A stretch of DNA of 64,000 nt from Nostoc calcicola FACHB-3891 (GTDB taxonomy: Bacteria > Cyanobacteriota > Cyanobacteriia > Cyanobacteriales > Nostocaceae), in contig NZ_JACJRQ010000008.1 of NCBI RefSeq assembly GCF_014697355.1, positions 124,001-188,000 on the forward strand, in the 5' to 3' direction. Every line of letters starts with the position of its first letter. The stretch's first letter is position 1. A program made the translations under genes and the position numbers. Of this stretch, positions 53,207 to 61,565 are shown piece by piece. The notes below the pieces were generated by a model, which made no database searches, was not told where the DNA came from, and worked only from the letters and a program-made list of their open reading frames with translations.

Positions 53207-53734
53207 ATGCATATACCCAAATTGTGCGAACAGCAGACATCATTTTTATTACTACTAACCATTACCCTCACAGCTTTACTAGTCCCCCCCTCACTAGCGC
53301 AAACACCCCCAATACCGTCGCCTTCTAGTGCGCCTTTAGAACTAGATTTATTGACCAACCCAAAAGACTATGTAATCACAGCTAACACCATTAACCCAGC
53401 ACGATTAACCGTTCCCAGTTTATGGTGGGCGCAACAAAATTCTGAAAAAAAGCTATTGGATAATTGGATAGCATATCCAGCTTTTGATAAAGAACCTGCG
53501 CGAGTTGATTTAATAGTCAATCAGCAAATTTGGAGCTTATTAGACTATGTACAGCGCTATGATTTTGTCAATCGTTTAGGTAGCACTGCACGAAACTTTA
53601 GTTACAATGTGCGGGTATTTAATTATCAAAAAGAATCCTTAGGAACCTACACTTGTAACTTTAGTATCAGTCCAGCTTTATGCAGTATTCAGATGGGTAA
53701 TCAGAACAAGATAGGGTTAGGGCGTTCTTTATAG
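53207..53734 (+). CDS. Secreted hypothetical protein
   Basis: The 175-aa protein has a signal peptide (FLLLLTITLTALLVPPSLAQ). The mature part contains LTVPSLWWAQQNSEKKLLDN, WIAYPAFDKEPARVDLIVNQ and WSLLDYVQRYDFVNRLGSTA. It looks like a conserved cyanobacterial periplasmic family; function unknown. It starts 47 bp after the methyltransferase, and a strong terminator follows, so the two may share a transcript. Confidence 0.78.
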   Translation: MHIPKLCEQQTSFLLLLTITLTALLVPPSLAQTPPIPSPSSAPLELDLLTNPKDYVITANTINPARLTVPSLWWAQQNSEKKLLDNWIAYPAFDKEPARVDLIVNQQIWSLLDYVQRYDFVNRLGSTARNFSYNVRVFNYQKESLGTYTCNFSISPALCSIQMGNQNKIGLGRSL

Positions 53735-53763
53735 AGAGTAGGGAGTTACGAATTAAGAATTAG

Positions 53764-53793
53764 AAGATGGGACAGGGCAAACCCATCTTTTTT
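53764..53793 (+). terminator. Rho-independent terminator
   Basis: AAGATGGG (53764-53771) pairs with CCCATCTT (53782-53789) around ACAGGGCAAA, with a run of six T from 53788. It follows the secreted-protein gene. Confidence 0.9.
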
Positions 53794-53955
53794 ATTAAGA
53801 TGTAGACAAGATGACCATACTCAGTGTTACCAAGCCCTAATAAGTTATATCAGGTTTGGTTGAATTTATAATTAGGATTGACGCAAAGATGGCGAGACGC
53901 GGAGAGTTTTGAATTATAAGTCATTATCCGAACTTGATATTAGAGGTGGAGCATT

Positions 53956-54630
53956 ATGAGAATTTTAATAGTTGAAGATGACGATCGCATTGCTAAACCA
54001 TTAGCCCAGTATTTAAGACGACAACACCATATTGTAGATATAACAAGTGACGGACTTGAGGGTTGGGAATGGTCTCAATCAGGATTATATGAGCTAATTT
54101 TATTAGATTTAATGCTTCCTAAATTAGATGGAATCACTCTGTGTCAACGTTTACGTGCTGCTTCATCTAATGCTCTGATTTTAATGCTGACAGCACGAGA
54201 TACAACAGGCGATAAAATTATTGGACTAGATGCTGGTGCTGATGATTACTTAGTCAAGCCATTTGACTTAAAAGAGTTAGCAGCACGCATCAGAGCGTTA
54301 TCACGAAGAAGTCCAGAGATTCGCCCACCAATTTTAATCCGAGGTGATTTGCAATTAGATCCATCAACCCAACAGGTTACTTATGCAGGGAAAATTATAT
54401 CATTAACTCCTAAAGAATATATGATATTAGAATATTTTTTGAGAAACCCAAATCAAGTTGTGACTCGTTCAGTAATTCTTGACAAACTATGGGAATTTGA
54501 TAAATCTTCCGGAGAAGGAAGTATAAAAACTCATATTACAAATTTGCGGAATAAACTCAAAGCATCTGGAAGTTCAGAAGACTTGATTGAAAATATCTAT
54601 GGTATGGGTTATCGCCTAGTAGGTAAGTAA
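53956..54630 (+). CDS. OmpR-family response regulator
   Basis: The 224-aa protein has a receiver domain (RILIVEDDDRIAKPLAQYLR, phospho-acceptor in LILLDLMLPKLDG, LVKPFDLKELA) and an OmpR winged helix (SLTPKEYMILEYFLRNPNQV, SIKTHITNLRNKLKASGSSE). It pairs with the histidine kinase downstream. The 244-bp gap between them contains a 147-bp mobile element. The signal is unknown; the neighbouring PepSY and PAP2 genes suggest an envelope or metal response (inference). Confidence 0.93.
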   Translation: MRILIVEDDDRIAKPLAQYLRRQHHIVDITSDGLEGWEWSQSGLYELILLDLMLPKLDGITLCQRLRAASSNALILMLTARDTTGDKIIGLDAGADDYLVKPFDLKELAARIRALSRRSPEIRPPILIRGDLQLDPSTQQVTYAGKIISLTPKEYMILEYFLRNPNQVVTRSVILDKLWEFDKSSGEGSIKTHITNLRNKLKASGSSEDLIENIYGMGYRLVGK

Positions 54631-54667
54631 AATATTTTAATCAAGATTTTTATTGGTTAACTAAATT

Positions 54668-54814
54668 AGACCTCTTGCAAAAGTCCTTCTTTGTGTTCTC
54701 TTCTGGAGCGCGGCAGTCGCTCATGGGGGAAAGCCCCTTCGCGAAGCGTCTCGTAGAGAAGACCGCGCTGCCTTGCCTCTGCGTGAGATAAAAACTTATT
54801 TATGCAAGAAGTCT
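54668..54814. mobile_element. 147-bp MITE between response regulator and kinase
   Basis: Terminal inverted repeats AGACCTCTTGCAAAA (54668-54682) and TTATGCAAGAAGTCT (54800-54814) differ at two positions. The core carries GCGGCAGTCGCTCATGGGGG and GGTCTTC-type motifs and the palindrome CTTCGCGAAG. A partial copy of the core lies in opposite orientation at 6595-6730. No gene is inside. Confidence 0.8.
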
Positions 54815-54874
54815 CTTATATTTAGATCGGCGGACATTTAAGTTAATAGCTAATAATTTTATAGTCATAAAAAT

Positions 54875-56107
54875 GTGTTTAAAAAAATTCGATATCGCTT
54901 ATTATTGTCTTGCTTAGCAGTATTCGTATCACTGTTAGGAATCTTTGCGATCGCAGTCCGAATTACTTTCACTCGCAGTCTGAGTAAACAAATAACAGAT
55001 AAACTCACAGCCATAGGGCAAGGTGCGGCTGTAAATGTAGAATTTGAAAAAGGTCACCTAACAGTTGAAAGTGATTTTCGTCCACAAGACCTCGTTGCTC
55101 ATCATCAAACATTGCAGTGGTTTGATAGTCAAGGAAATTTGATTACCCAGCAAGGAAAAACTGTCTTAAATTTACCCTTGTTACCAAACCAAATGGTACA
55201 AATTCAGACGGGTAAAGTGCCTATTCAAGCAGTGACAGTACCAATTATTGCTAGCGATAATGGTGAATTAGTTGGCTATGTGAGAGTAAGCCAATCTTTA
55301 GAAGAATTTGATGAAACTCTTGAAAAACTGGACTGGGGATTAGGGGGTGGAATTATTATAACTTTGGTTCTTAGTGGTATTAGTGGAATTTTACTAACTC
55401 GGCAAGTAATGAAACCCATTGAGGAGAGTTTTCAAAGACTTAAACAGTTTACTGCTGATGCTTCCCACGAACTACGTAGTCCGTTAATGGCTATCAAAAT
55501 TAATGCTGAGTTACCACTACAATATCCAGAAGAAATCGGGCCAAAAGATGCAGAAAAATTTCAGGCGATCGCTAGTGCTACTAACCAGATGACTCGCCTG
55601 ACAGAAGACTTACTGTTTTTAGCACGTACCGATCAAGTTCCGAATGGGAATTTGGATATTCTCAATTTAACTTCAATTTTAGAAAACTTAGTGCTACTTT
55701 ATAAACCTCAAGCAGAAGTCAAGCAAATTAATTTGATATCTCAGTTAATTGAGAATTTGTACTTGATTGGTGATTCAGTTCAACTGACACGACTGTTTTG
55801 TAATTTAATTGAAAACGCGCTTTATTACACACCATTAGGAGGCATAATTGAAATCAAAACCACTCGTGTCGGTTCCCACATATATGTCAACGTACAAGAT
55901 ACAGGCGTGGGAATTGCACCAGACCATATTCAGAAGGTTTTTGAGCGTTTTTGGCGAGCAGATCAGTCTCGTTCCTATTGGTCAGGTGGTTCTGGTTTAG
56001 GGCTGGCGATCGCTCAAGCCATTGCTCAAAATCACGGTGGATTAATTAGTGTTACGAGTCAGTTAGGAGTTGGTAGTTGTTTTACTGTGCGTTTACCAGC
56101 TTCATAA
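54875..56107 (+). CDS. Sensor histidine kinase, partner of the response regulator
   Basis: The 410-aa protein has two membrane helices (RLLLSCLAVFVSLLGIFAIA and GGGIIITLVLSGISGILL) flanking a periplasmic sensor of about 125 residues. H-box FTADASHELRSPLMAIKINA, N-box FCNLIENALYYTPLGG, VQDTGVGIAPDHI and GGSGLGLAIAQAIA complete the kinase. No HAMP domain is obvious. It starts at a GTG (54875). The layout resembles RppB/NrsS-like sensors, but no metal-binding motif is visible. Confidence 0.92.
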   Translation: MFKKIRYRLLLSCLAVFVSLLGIFAIAVRITFTRSLSKQITDKLTAIGQGAAVNVEFEKGHLTVESDFRPQDLVAHHQTLQWFDSQGNLITQQGKTVLNLPLLPNQMVQIQTGKVPIQAVTVPIIASDNGELVGYVRVSQSLEEFDETLEKLDWGLGGGIIITLVLSGISGILLTRQVMKPIEESFQRLKQFTADASHELRSPLMAIKINAELPLQYPEEIGPKDAEKFQAIASATNQMTRLTEDLLFLARTDQVPNGNLDILNLTSILENLVLLYKPQAEVKQINLISQLIENLYLIGDSVQLTRLFCNLIENALYYTPLGGIIEIKTTRVGSHIYVNVQDTGVGIAPDHIQKVFERFWRADQSRSYWSGGSGLGLAIAQAIAQNHGGLISVTSQLGVGSCFTVRLPAS

Positions 56108-56110
56108 ACA

Positions 56111-56560
56111 TTACTTTTTATGAATCTTAAAATGACGTAGCAAATACCAGAATACAGCTACATTCACTAAAAATACTATCAACTTTATGATTGTTATTCC
56201 TTTAATTAACTCAAATATTTCTGGAGGGATACTAATGCCAACTAGTACCAACACCAACAGCGTTGCCCAAGATTTTTCATACCATAAACCAACTGCTTCA
56301 ATTGCTGTTACAATAGCATAAGCTCCAGCAGCTATGCCGCTAAACTTGAGTTTTGTCGGACTAATATTGAGAATTTTATCTATCAGCCATTCAATAATTG
56401 TCAATTTAGTTTCTAAAATATAAGATTCCGAAAATATAGCTAAACTCTGATGATTTTTTAGGGTAAATAGCAAAGCTATAGATGTAACAGCTAATAGGGA
56501 AGCAACAAACGCCTTGTAAATTACAATTGCTAATAAACCAGGTGGACGCTTAGTTTTCAA
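56111..56560 (-). CDS. DUF2127 membrane protein
   Basis: The 149-aa protein has four hydrophobic helices (IYKAFVASLLAVTSIALLFTL; GIAAGAYAIVTAIEAVGLWY; WATLLVLVLVGISIPPEIFEL; IIKLIVFLVNVAVFWYLLRHF). It matches the DUF2127 family (start RPPGLLAIVIYKAF). Function unknown. It converges on the kinase gene, stopping 3 bp from it. Confidence 0.85.
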   Translation of the reverse strand: MKTKRPPGLLAIVIYKAFVASLLAVTSIALLFTLKNHQSLAIFSESYILETKLTIIEWLIDKILNISPTKLKFSGIAAGAYAIVTAIEAVGLWYEKSWATLLVLVLVGISIPPEIFELIKGITIIKLIVFLVNVAVFWYLLRHFKIHKK

Positions 56561-56732
56561 TTAACCTCTCCATATTGTTTAAACTTTTGGTTATAATTAC
56601 CCAGTTTCTACAAATTAGGGATTGATGAAGATAACCTTCATCAATCCCCATGTCGTATATGTTTACCTAGTCTACCCTACAAAAGTTTATTCCGTAACCT
56701 CTGTTGAGGTAATGTGATTTCAAGTTGCCTAG

Positions 56733-57227
56733 TCACTTAGCATCATCATTGGTTTGGCGATCGCCATCACTAGTTTCTTTAACTTGAATACTACTCTTGG
56801 GGCGAGTCGCTTCATTCTTCTCATCTTGTTGGTTGCCATTCTCAGCGTAGAGAACCTTGCCATTACCAGCATCAACCTTAACATCTTGCTGACCAATTTC
56901 TACAGCATAAACTAAGTTGCCATCTTCATTTTCGAGTTTGACACTTTTCGCCTTACCTCCTACAGATGTTTCAGCTGCTTGCTGTGCTTGTTGTGCTGTA
57001 ATTTTAGCTAGCGGTTGTAGTTTTGCTGCTTCTTGCTGTTCTTGTGCATCGTCGTTGGTTTCACCGTCACCATCACTGGCTTCAGCAACTTGGGTAGCAC
57101 TATGATGCTTACCTACAATTGCTACGAAAGATAGTGGTTGTTTTGCAGACACAATTCTCGACAATCCAGCAAATACCAAAGTACCAACAACAGCTGCTGC
57201 CAAAATAATTTGCGTTGAACTTTTCAT
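56733..57227 (-). CDS. PepSY-domain exported protein
   Basis: The protein has a signal peptide (MKSSTQIILAAAVVGTLVFA) and a PepSY domain (KITAQQAQQAAETSVGGKAK, VKLENEDGNLVYAVEIGQ, DVKVDAGNGKVLYAE). PepSY domains bind or inhibit peptidases, and many lie next to two-component systems. It is flanked by a duplicated acidic motif: SDGDGETNDDAQ before and SDGDRQTNDDAK after the domain. The frame opens at a TTG (57296); ATG 57227 gives a proper signal peptide. Confidence 0.83.
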   Translation of the reverse strand: MKSSTQIILAAAVVGTLVFAGLSRIVSAKQPLSFVAIVGKHHSATQVAEASDGDGETNDDAQEQQEAAKLQPLAKITAQQAQQAAETSVGGKAKSVKLENEDGNLVYAVEIGQQDVKVDAGNGKVLYAENGNQQDEKNEATRPKSSIQVKETSDGDRQTNDDAK

Positions 57228-57660
57228 ACCTCTAAAATCCTTTGAAGCCTGGGTTTGTATTTTCACAGTAGGCAATAAAAGTCCAGAACTAGTCAAGATT
57301 AGTTTTAGTTGAATAAATTTAATATCAAATAATTAAATTAACTTTTTATTAGATATTTCAGCTATTTTTAGTGCCTCTATCAGGATAAAATTCAGTTTTC
57401 AATCAAATCTTGACTATTCCTTGACTTTTGCTGTGTAAAGTATAATCACTCAGGAATTTATGAAAACACAGCTAACTTTAAGATGTGATGTCATCTCACT
57501 TTTACCGAAAAATCAAGAAAGATAAAGATCATCAAAAAGATGTTAAACAGCGTTACATAAATTACAATTTTCTTCTAGATTATTAAGCTTCTGACAATCA
57601 CGCTAAGTAAAACTGCAAGTTCCAATAAATTACGATAACACAACAATAAGTAAGAGAAAA
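57228..57660. other. Divergent promoter region, no repeats
   Basis: The 433-bp AT-rich gap between PepSY and COG4705 genes has no STRR or palindromic repeats, unlike most gaps here. Promoters for both directions should be here. I saw no clear direct-repeat binding site for the OmpR-type regulator. Confidence 0.45.
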
Positions 57661-58416
57661 ATGAGTAAAATTCCGGCAATCACTGCGTTCTTTTGGATCA
57701 TGAAGATATGTGCAACTACTTTGGGAGAAACGGCAGGAGACCTTTTATCAATGACGCTAAATGTGGGCTATGCAATTAGCTCCATTATATTGATTGGACT
57801 GTTTTTAACTACTCTTGTATCTCAATTGATATGGAAAAGCTATAACCCGTTGCTTTATTGGACTGTCATTCTTTCAACCAGCACAGCTGGCACAACAATC
57901 TCAGATTACATGGATCGTACTTTAGAGCTGGGCTACGCTAAAGGAACTATGATTTTAGTCTCTATTCTCTTGGCTATTTTGGCATTTTGGCGATTCAGTG
58001 TTGGCTCTCTATCTGTTACTAACATCAAAACGCGTAAAGTAGAGTTGCTTTATTGGACTGCAATTCTATTTTCAAATACTTTGGGTACTGCCTTGGGCGA
58101 TTTTCTAGCCGATAGTTCTGGACTTGGATTTGTAGGAGGAGCATTCCTAATTGCTGGTTTGCTTGCCTTGGTATTGGCAGCACATTATTTTACTCAATTT
58201 TCCCCAGTTATGTTGTTTTGGATTGCGTTTGTCTTAACCCGACCATTTGGTGCAACCTTGGGGGACGTTCTGACAAAACCACATGCAAAAGGTGGTCTCG
58301 ATTTTGGTACTATCGGCTCATCTATAGTCCTTGTGTCTATACTTGGAGTCTGTATCCTGTTCACAACTCTAAAGCAGAAAAGACTGACAGTTGCTAGGCC
58401 TTCTAACGATGAATGA
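57661..58416 (+). CDS. COG4705-like membrane protein with four internal repeats
   Basis: The 251-aa protein has about eight membrane helices arranged as four repeats. Each repeat contains a T-x-G-x-x-x-G-D/S-D-like core: TTLGETAGDLLSM (19-31), STAGTTISDYMD (about 75), NTLGTALGDFLAD (about 138) and RPFGATLGDVLTK (about 195), each followed by a Gly-rich, hydrophobic segment. This matches the uncharacterised COG4705 family. The repeated polar cores within helices suggest a transport or ligand-binding path (inference). The PAP2 gene follows 9 bp later. Confidence 0.83.
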   Translation: MSKIPAITAFFWIMKICATTLGETAGDLLSMTLNVGYAISSIILIGLFLTTLVSQLIWKSYNPLLYWTVILSTSTAGTTISDYMDRTLELGYAKGTMILVSILLAILAFWRFSVGSLSVTNIKTRKVELLYWTAILFSNTLGTALGDFLADSSGLGFVGGAFLIAGLLALVLAAHYFTQFSPVMLFWIAFVLTRPFGATLGDVLTKPHAKGGLDFGTIGSSIVLVSILGVCILFTTLKQKRLTVARPSNDE

Positions 58417-58425
58417 GATTAAAGT

Positions 58426-59106
58426 ATGCTCCGACAAATTTCTAATTTCTGGTTGCACCATATACATCCTCGTTTAGCTCCCTTAATTGCCACAATTGGT
58501 ATTGTTGGACTTGCTACTTGTCTGCTCATCCTTTTTGTTTTAGCAAAACTGGCTGAAGAAGTTTTGGAGCGAGATGCTTTTGCATTTGATACTACTTTTC
58601 TGTTGTGGCTACATCAGTTTGCCAATCCAAATTTAGATAATTTAATGCTGTTTATTACAAATCTTGGTAATCCTAATACAGTCATAATAGTTGCAGCCCT
58701 TACTCTCTTGTTACTTTGGTGGCGAAGTTGCCGAGAAGAAGCGAAAGTTTTTGTACTTGTTTGCTTGGGAGGATTAATTTTAAATACAGGACTAAAGTTG
58801 TTTTTTTCTAAACCTCGTCCGGAACTGTGGCATCGTTTAATTTCTGAAAAATCTTTTAGTTTTCCCAGTGGTCATGCATTAGGTTCTATGGTGCTTTATG
58901 GTTTTATTGCTTACGAGTTGGCAACTCACTATCCTCAGTTTGCTAAAGTTATTTACACTTTAATAGTTATTTTAATTGCTGGTATCGGTATCAGTCGCTT
59001 ATATTTAGGAGTCCATTGGCCTACTGACATAATTGCAGGTTATGGAGTCGGTTTTCTGTGGCTGATGATATGTATTACAATGCTTAAACTGCAAAGATTA
59101 AGGTAG
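58426..59106 (+). CDS. PAP2-family phosphatase
   Basis: The 226-aa protein is a membrane lipid phosphatase candidate. The acid-phosphatase motifs are complete: KLFFSKPRP (K-x6-RP), FPSGHALGSM (PSGH) and SRLYLGVHWPTD (SR-x5-H-x3-D). Six helices are predicted. It may act on undecaprenyl pyrophosphate or phosphatidate. It is in a likely operon with the COG4705 gene. Confidence 0.92.
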   Translation: MLRQISNFWLHHIHPRLAPLIATIGIVGLATCLLILFVLAKLAEEVLERDAFAFDTTFLLWLHQFANPNLDNLMLFITNLGNPNTVIIVAALTLLLLWWRSCREEAKVFVLVCLGGLILNTGLKLFFSKPRPELWHRLISEKSFSFPSGHALGSMVLYGFIAYELATHYPQFAKVIYTLIVILIAGIGISRLYLGVHWPTDIIAGYGVGFLWLMICITMLKLQRLR

Positions 59107-59162
59107 CAAAAGTTAGTTGATTAAATTGTATCAACCTCTAATTTTATAACTCTCATTTACAA

Positions 59163-59270
59163 TATAGCGTTTCCCGACAAACGTGAGGTACACCTGTAGG
59201 GGCACGGCACTGCCGTGCCCCTACAGGTGGCGATATAATGTTGTACCGCATCTGAATGAGAACCGCTATA
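59163..59270 (-). mobile_element. 108-bp MITE, copy 2 (TATAGCG termini)
   Basis: TATAGCG (59163-59169) and CGCTATA (59264-59270) bound the same palindromic core as copy 1, in reverse orientation: GGGGCACGGCACTGCCGTGCCCC-type. Single-base differences from copy 1 show divergence. It lies 56 bp after the PAP2 gene. Confidence 0.88.
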
Positions 59271-59396
59271 TCCTATTTTCTTTAGATGGGTTGGCGCTGG
59301 GGATAAGGAGCCAGGGGAGCAGAGGGGAGGATCTTCTTCCCTATCCCTGTGCCTCTTCCCCATGCCCAATTTCCCATTCCCCATTCCCCATTCTAA

Positions 59397-60554
59397 TTAA
59401 ACTTTAATTTTGGCAAACAAAGATTCATATTGTTTAGTTGCTGATGGAGATAACGGAAGTAAAAATTCGCTTCTATCTAAAACAGAGGTATCGCTTTGTA
59501 ATAAACTCCTGAATGGTTTCTGAATATCAGAAGCCGTAATATTTGTAGAAATTGGTGAATTACTTTTGGTTAGTAGAGAAATTTGCTTAGCGGTGTTTGT
59601 TTGCCAACAAAAATCAATCCATTGATCTGATAAAGTATTTGTAGCAATACCTGCGGGACGTACCCATAAATCTGACCAAATTGCCGTTCCTGACTGGGGA
59701 ACAATCGCCACAAGTTGCGGATAACGTCCCAGAATAGGTAGCACATCGCTTGACCAACCAACTGCTAGCCAAGTGTCTCCCATAATTAGAGGTTCTAAGT
59801 AGTTAATAGAACCATAGAACTTCACTTGTTGGTTTAATGTCTGTAATTCCTTTTCCAAGTCTGGTACTTGGTCAAGATTTTCTGTATTGTAAGATTTTCC
59901 TAATTTCTTTAAAACTAAACCAATGACTTCTCGTGGTTGATTAAGTAAGGAAATACGCCCCTCCAAGCCATCTCGCCACAAATCACTCCAATCTTTGGGC
60001 GTCCATCCCAATTTTTGTAACTTGTCGCGGTTATAAACAATCACCGTGCTACCCCAGCGATAAGGCGCACCCCATACCTTTCCTTGGGCATCTAGATTAC
60101 CTTGGTCATTGCGCGTTACCAATTTTTTCCACCTTTCATCCAAAGTAGACCACTGCTTTAATTGGTTTCCTTGTGAGTCTTGCAGTGGTTGAATTAATTT
60201 CTGCTCAATAGCTGCTTTTAGCCAATAATCTCCCAATGTCACTAGGTCAGCTGGAGGAGTTTTGCGATCTTGCCTAAAGGGTATAAAACGACTCCATCCT
60301 TGCTCATCAGTGGCTTTTGGTTTCTGCTGCCAATTTTGTAATTGCCCAAATAAATCCCGTATTTGCACCACAGGAGCAAACTTCAACTCGACTTTTTGCT
60401 GCAAACCTTTGTGGAATTGATTAACTACCTGACCTGGTATCGAACCTTTTAATAACTGTACTTTGAATTGAGTCTGGTTGTTTCCACTACAGCCAAAAAG
60501 CAGTTGTGAAATTGTCAGTGTACCAGTACCTAGCAAAAAAGACCGTCGATCCAT
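59397..60554 (-). CDS. Extracellular solute-binding lipoprotein, PotD-like
   Basis: The 385-aa protein has a twin-arginine-like start (DRRSFLLGTGTLTISQLLFG) and a lipobox ending in Cys (LLFGC). The periplasmic-binding fold follows, with LKGSIPGQV, VVQIRDLFGQL, WGAPYRWGSTVIVYNRDKLQ and GWSSDVLPILGRYPQLVAIV. These resemble polyamine-type (PotD/spermidine) binding proteins. No ABC permease genes are adjacent, so the partner lies elsewhere. Confidence 0.85.
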   Translation of the reverse strand: MDRRSFLLGTGTLTISQLLFGCSGNNQTQFKVQLLKGSIPGQVVNQFHKGLQQKVELKFAPVVQIRDLFGQLQNWQQKPKATDEQGWSRFIPFRQDRKTPPADLVTLGDYWLKAAIEQKLIQPLQDSQGNQLKQWSTLDERWKKLVTRNDQGNLDAQGKVWGAPYRWGSTVIVYNRDKLQKLGWTPKDWSDLWRDGLEGRISLLNQPREVIGLVLKKLGKSYNTENLDQVPDLEKELQTLNQQVKFYGSINYLEPLIMGDTWLAVGWSSDVLPILGRYPQLVAIVPQSGTAIWSDLWVRPAGIATNTLSDQWIDFCWQTNTAKQISLLTKSNSPISTNITASDIQKPFRSLLQSDTSVLDRSEFLLPLSPSATKQYESLFAKIKV

Positions 60555-60908
60555 TGATTTTGGATTTGAGATTTCTGATTATACCTATATTAAGCAGAGA
60601 TTCACAGACAATGACTGTCTCAAAAGTAGAGTTTTAAAATTTTAAGCATTTTTTGTTGGTAATAACGATAAATTTGAGCATTTGACTCAAATTAGCGAGC
60701 TTTTATGCCAATCACTACCTTAAGATTAATTTTTCTCAATAATTTTCCTTAGTTGTACTTGTGCTAAATCTTTACTTAATATTTAGAAGTAATGATTTAA
60801 ATGTCACATTGCCACAAAAAATATGAATACTTAAATAATCCATAAGTATCGTTAAGATTCTCAGTAAATTGAATAACATAGAATCTAATGTGCCAATGAG
60901 AGTATTGA
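60555..60908. other. AT-rich divergent gap
   Basis: No gene or recognised repeat seen between the binding-protein gene and the coiled-coil gene. Promoters for both directions are expected here. Confidence 0.4.
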
Positions 60909-61283
60909 ATGGAGCCATTACAAAAGCAAATCCTGATTTTGAGCCAAAAACTGGATGCCCTCTGCCAAGTGATTGAGCAGCTTGACATTAAAGTAGCTCA
61001 AGCTTTTTCAGAGTGTTCCTTAGCGAATACACAAGCAAAGGATAATTATCAGGAATATAGTGGTACTGGAGGCAACCAGTTAAAAGGACGTATCAGTTCA
61101 AATTCGGCAATGGAACACAAGGATGTATTAACAGATGGCATTTATTTAGACATGCACCGTCAAGGTGGAGATAACAACTTAACACCAGAAATTCAAATAC
61201 AACGACTAACAGCGCAATTAACAGCAGCATACAATCGCATTGCTGCCTTGGAAGAACAATTACTTAGAGAAAGAATTCATTAA
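60909..61283 (+). CDS. Coiled-coil hypothetical protein
   Basis: The 124-aa protein is helical: an N-terminal coiled coil (ILILSQKLDALCQVIEQLDI) and a C-terminal one (IQIQRLTAQLTAAYNRIAAL). The middle (SGTGGNQLKGRISSN) is likely disordered. It looks like a conserved Nostocales hypothetical. Function unknown. Confidence 0.65.
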   Translation: MEPLQKQILILSQKLDALCQVIEQLDIKVAQAFSECSLANTQAKDNYQEYSGTGGNQLKGRISSNSAMEHKDVLTDGIYLDMHRQGGDNNLTPEIQIQRLTAQLTAAYNRIAALEEQLLRERIH

Positions 61284-61305
61284 AAGAGAAGTCAGAATTC
61301 AGAAT

Positions 61306-61330
61306 CGGCTACGTCCCGCTGCGCTAACAG
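61306..61330. repeat. 25-bp mobile insert inside a (CAGAATT)n repeat
   Basis: CGGCTACGTCCCGCTGCGCT continuing AACAG splits AGAATTCAGAAT from AATTCAG. A closely matching copy (GGCTACGCCCCGCTGCGCTA) lies at 32001. Confidence 0.75.
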
Positions 61331-61529
61331 AATTCAGCAATGCTTAAAGTCAGGGATTTTGAGCGATTGCCTGGAAACGCCACAGTTGAAAATTTGGTGT
61401 GGTGTTTTACCGTTTATACTTCTACGTGGAAGCAAGCTACATTCACCAGTTGTACTCCAATTCAATTTATTTTTCTGACTATTAACTCCTGAATTCTTTC
61501 TTGTTAATTTAGTCAATATTCGTGAGTTA

Positions 61530-61556
61530 AAATATTAACCGGAGCTTTATAAGTTT
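61530..61556. terminator. Candidate bidirectional terminator
   Basis: AACCGGA and TCCGGTT form a 7-bp stem with GCTTTATAAGTT loop, followed by TTAC on the plus strand and preceded by an AT-rich run. It sits just after the stop of the CobT-like gene. Confidence 0.5.
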
Positions 61557-61565
61557 CCGGTTTTA

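Noticed and set aside
59157..59407. Open frames across the MITE
   Set aside because: They translate the MITE palindrome and low-complexity sequence.
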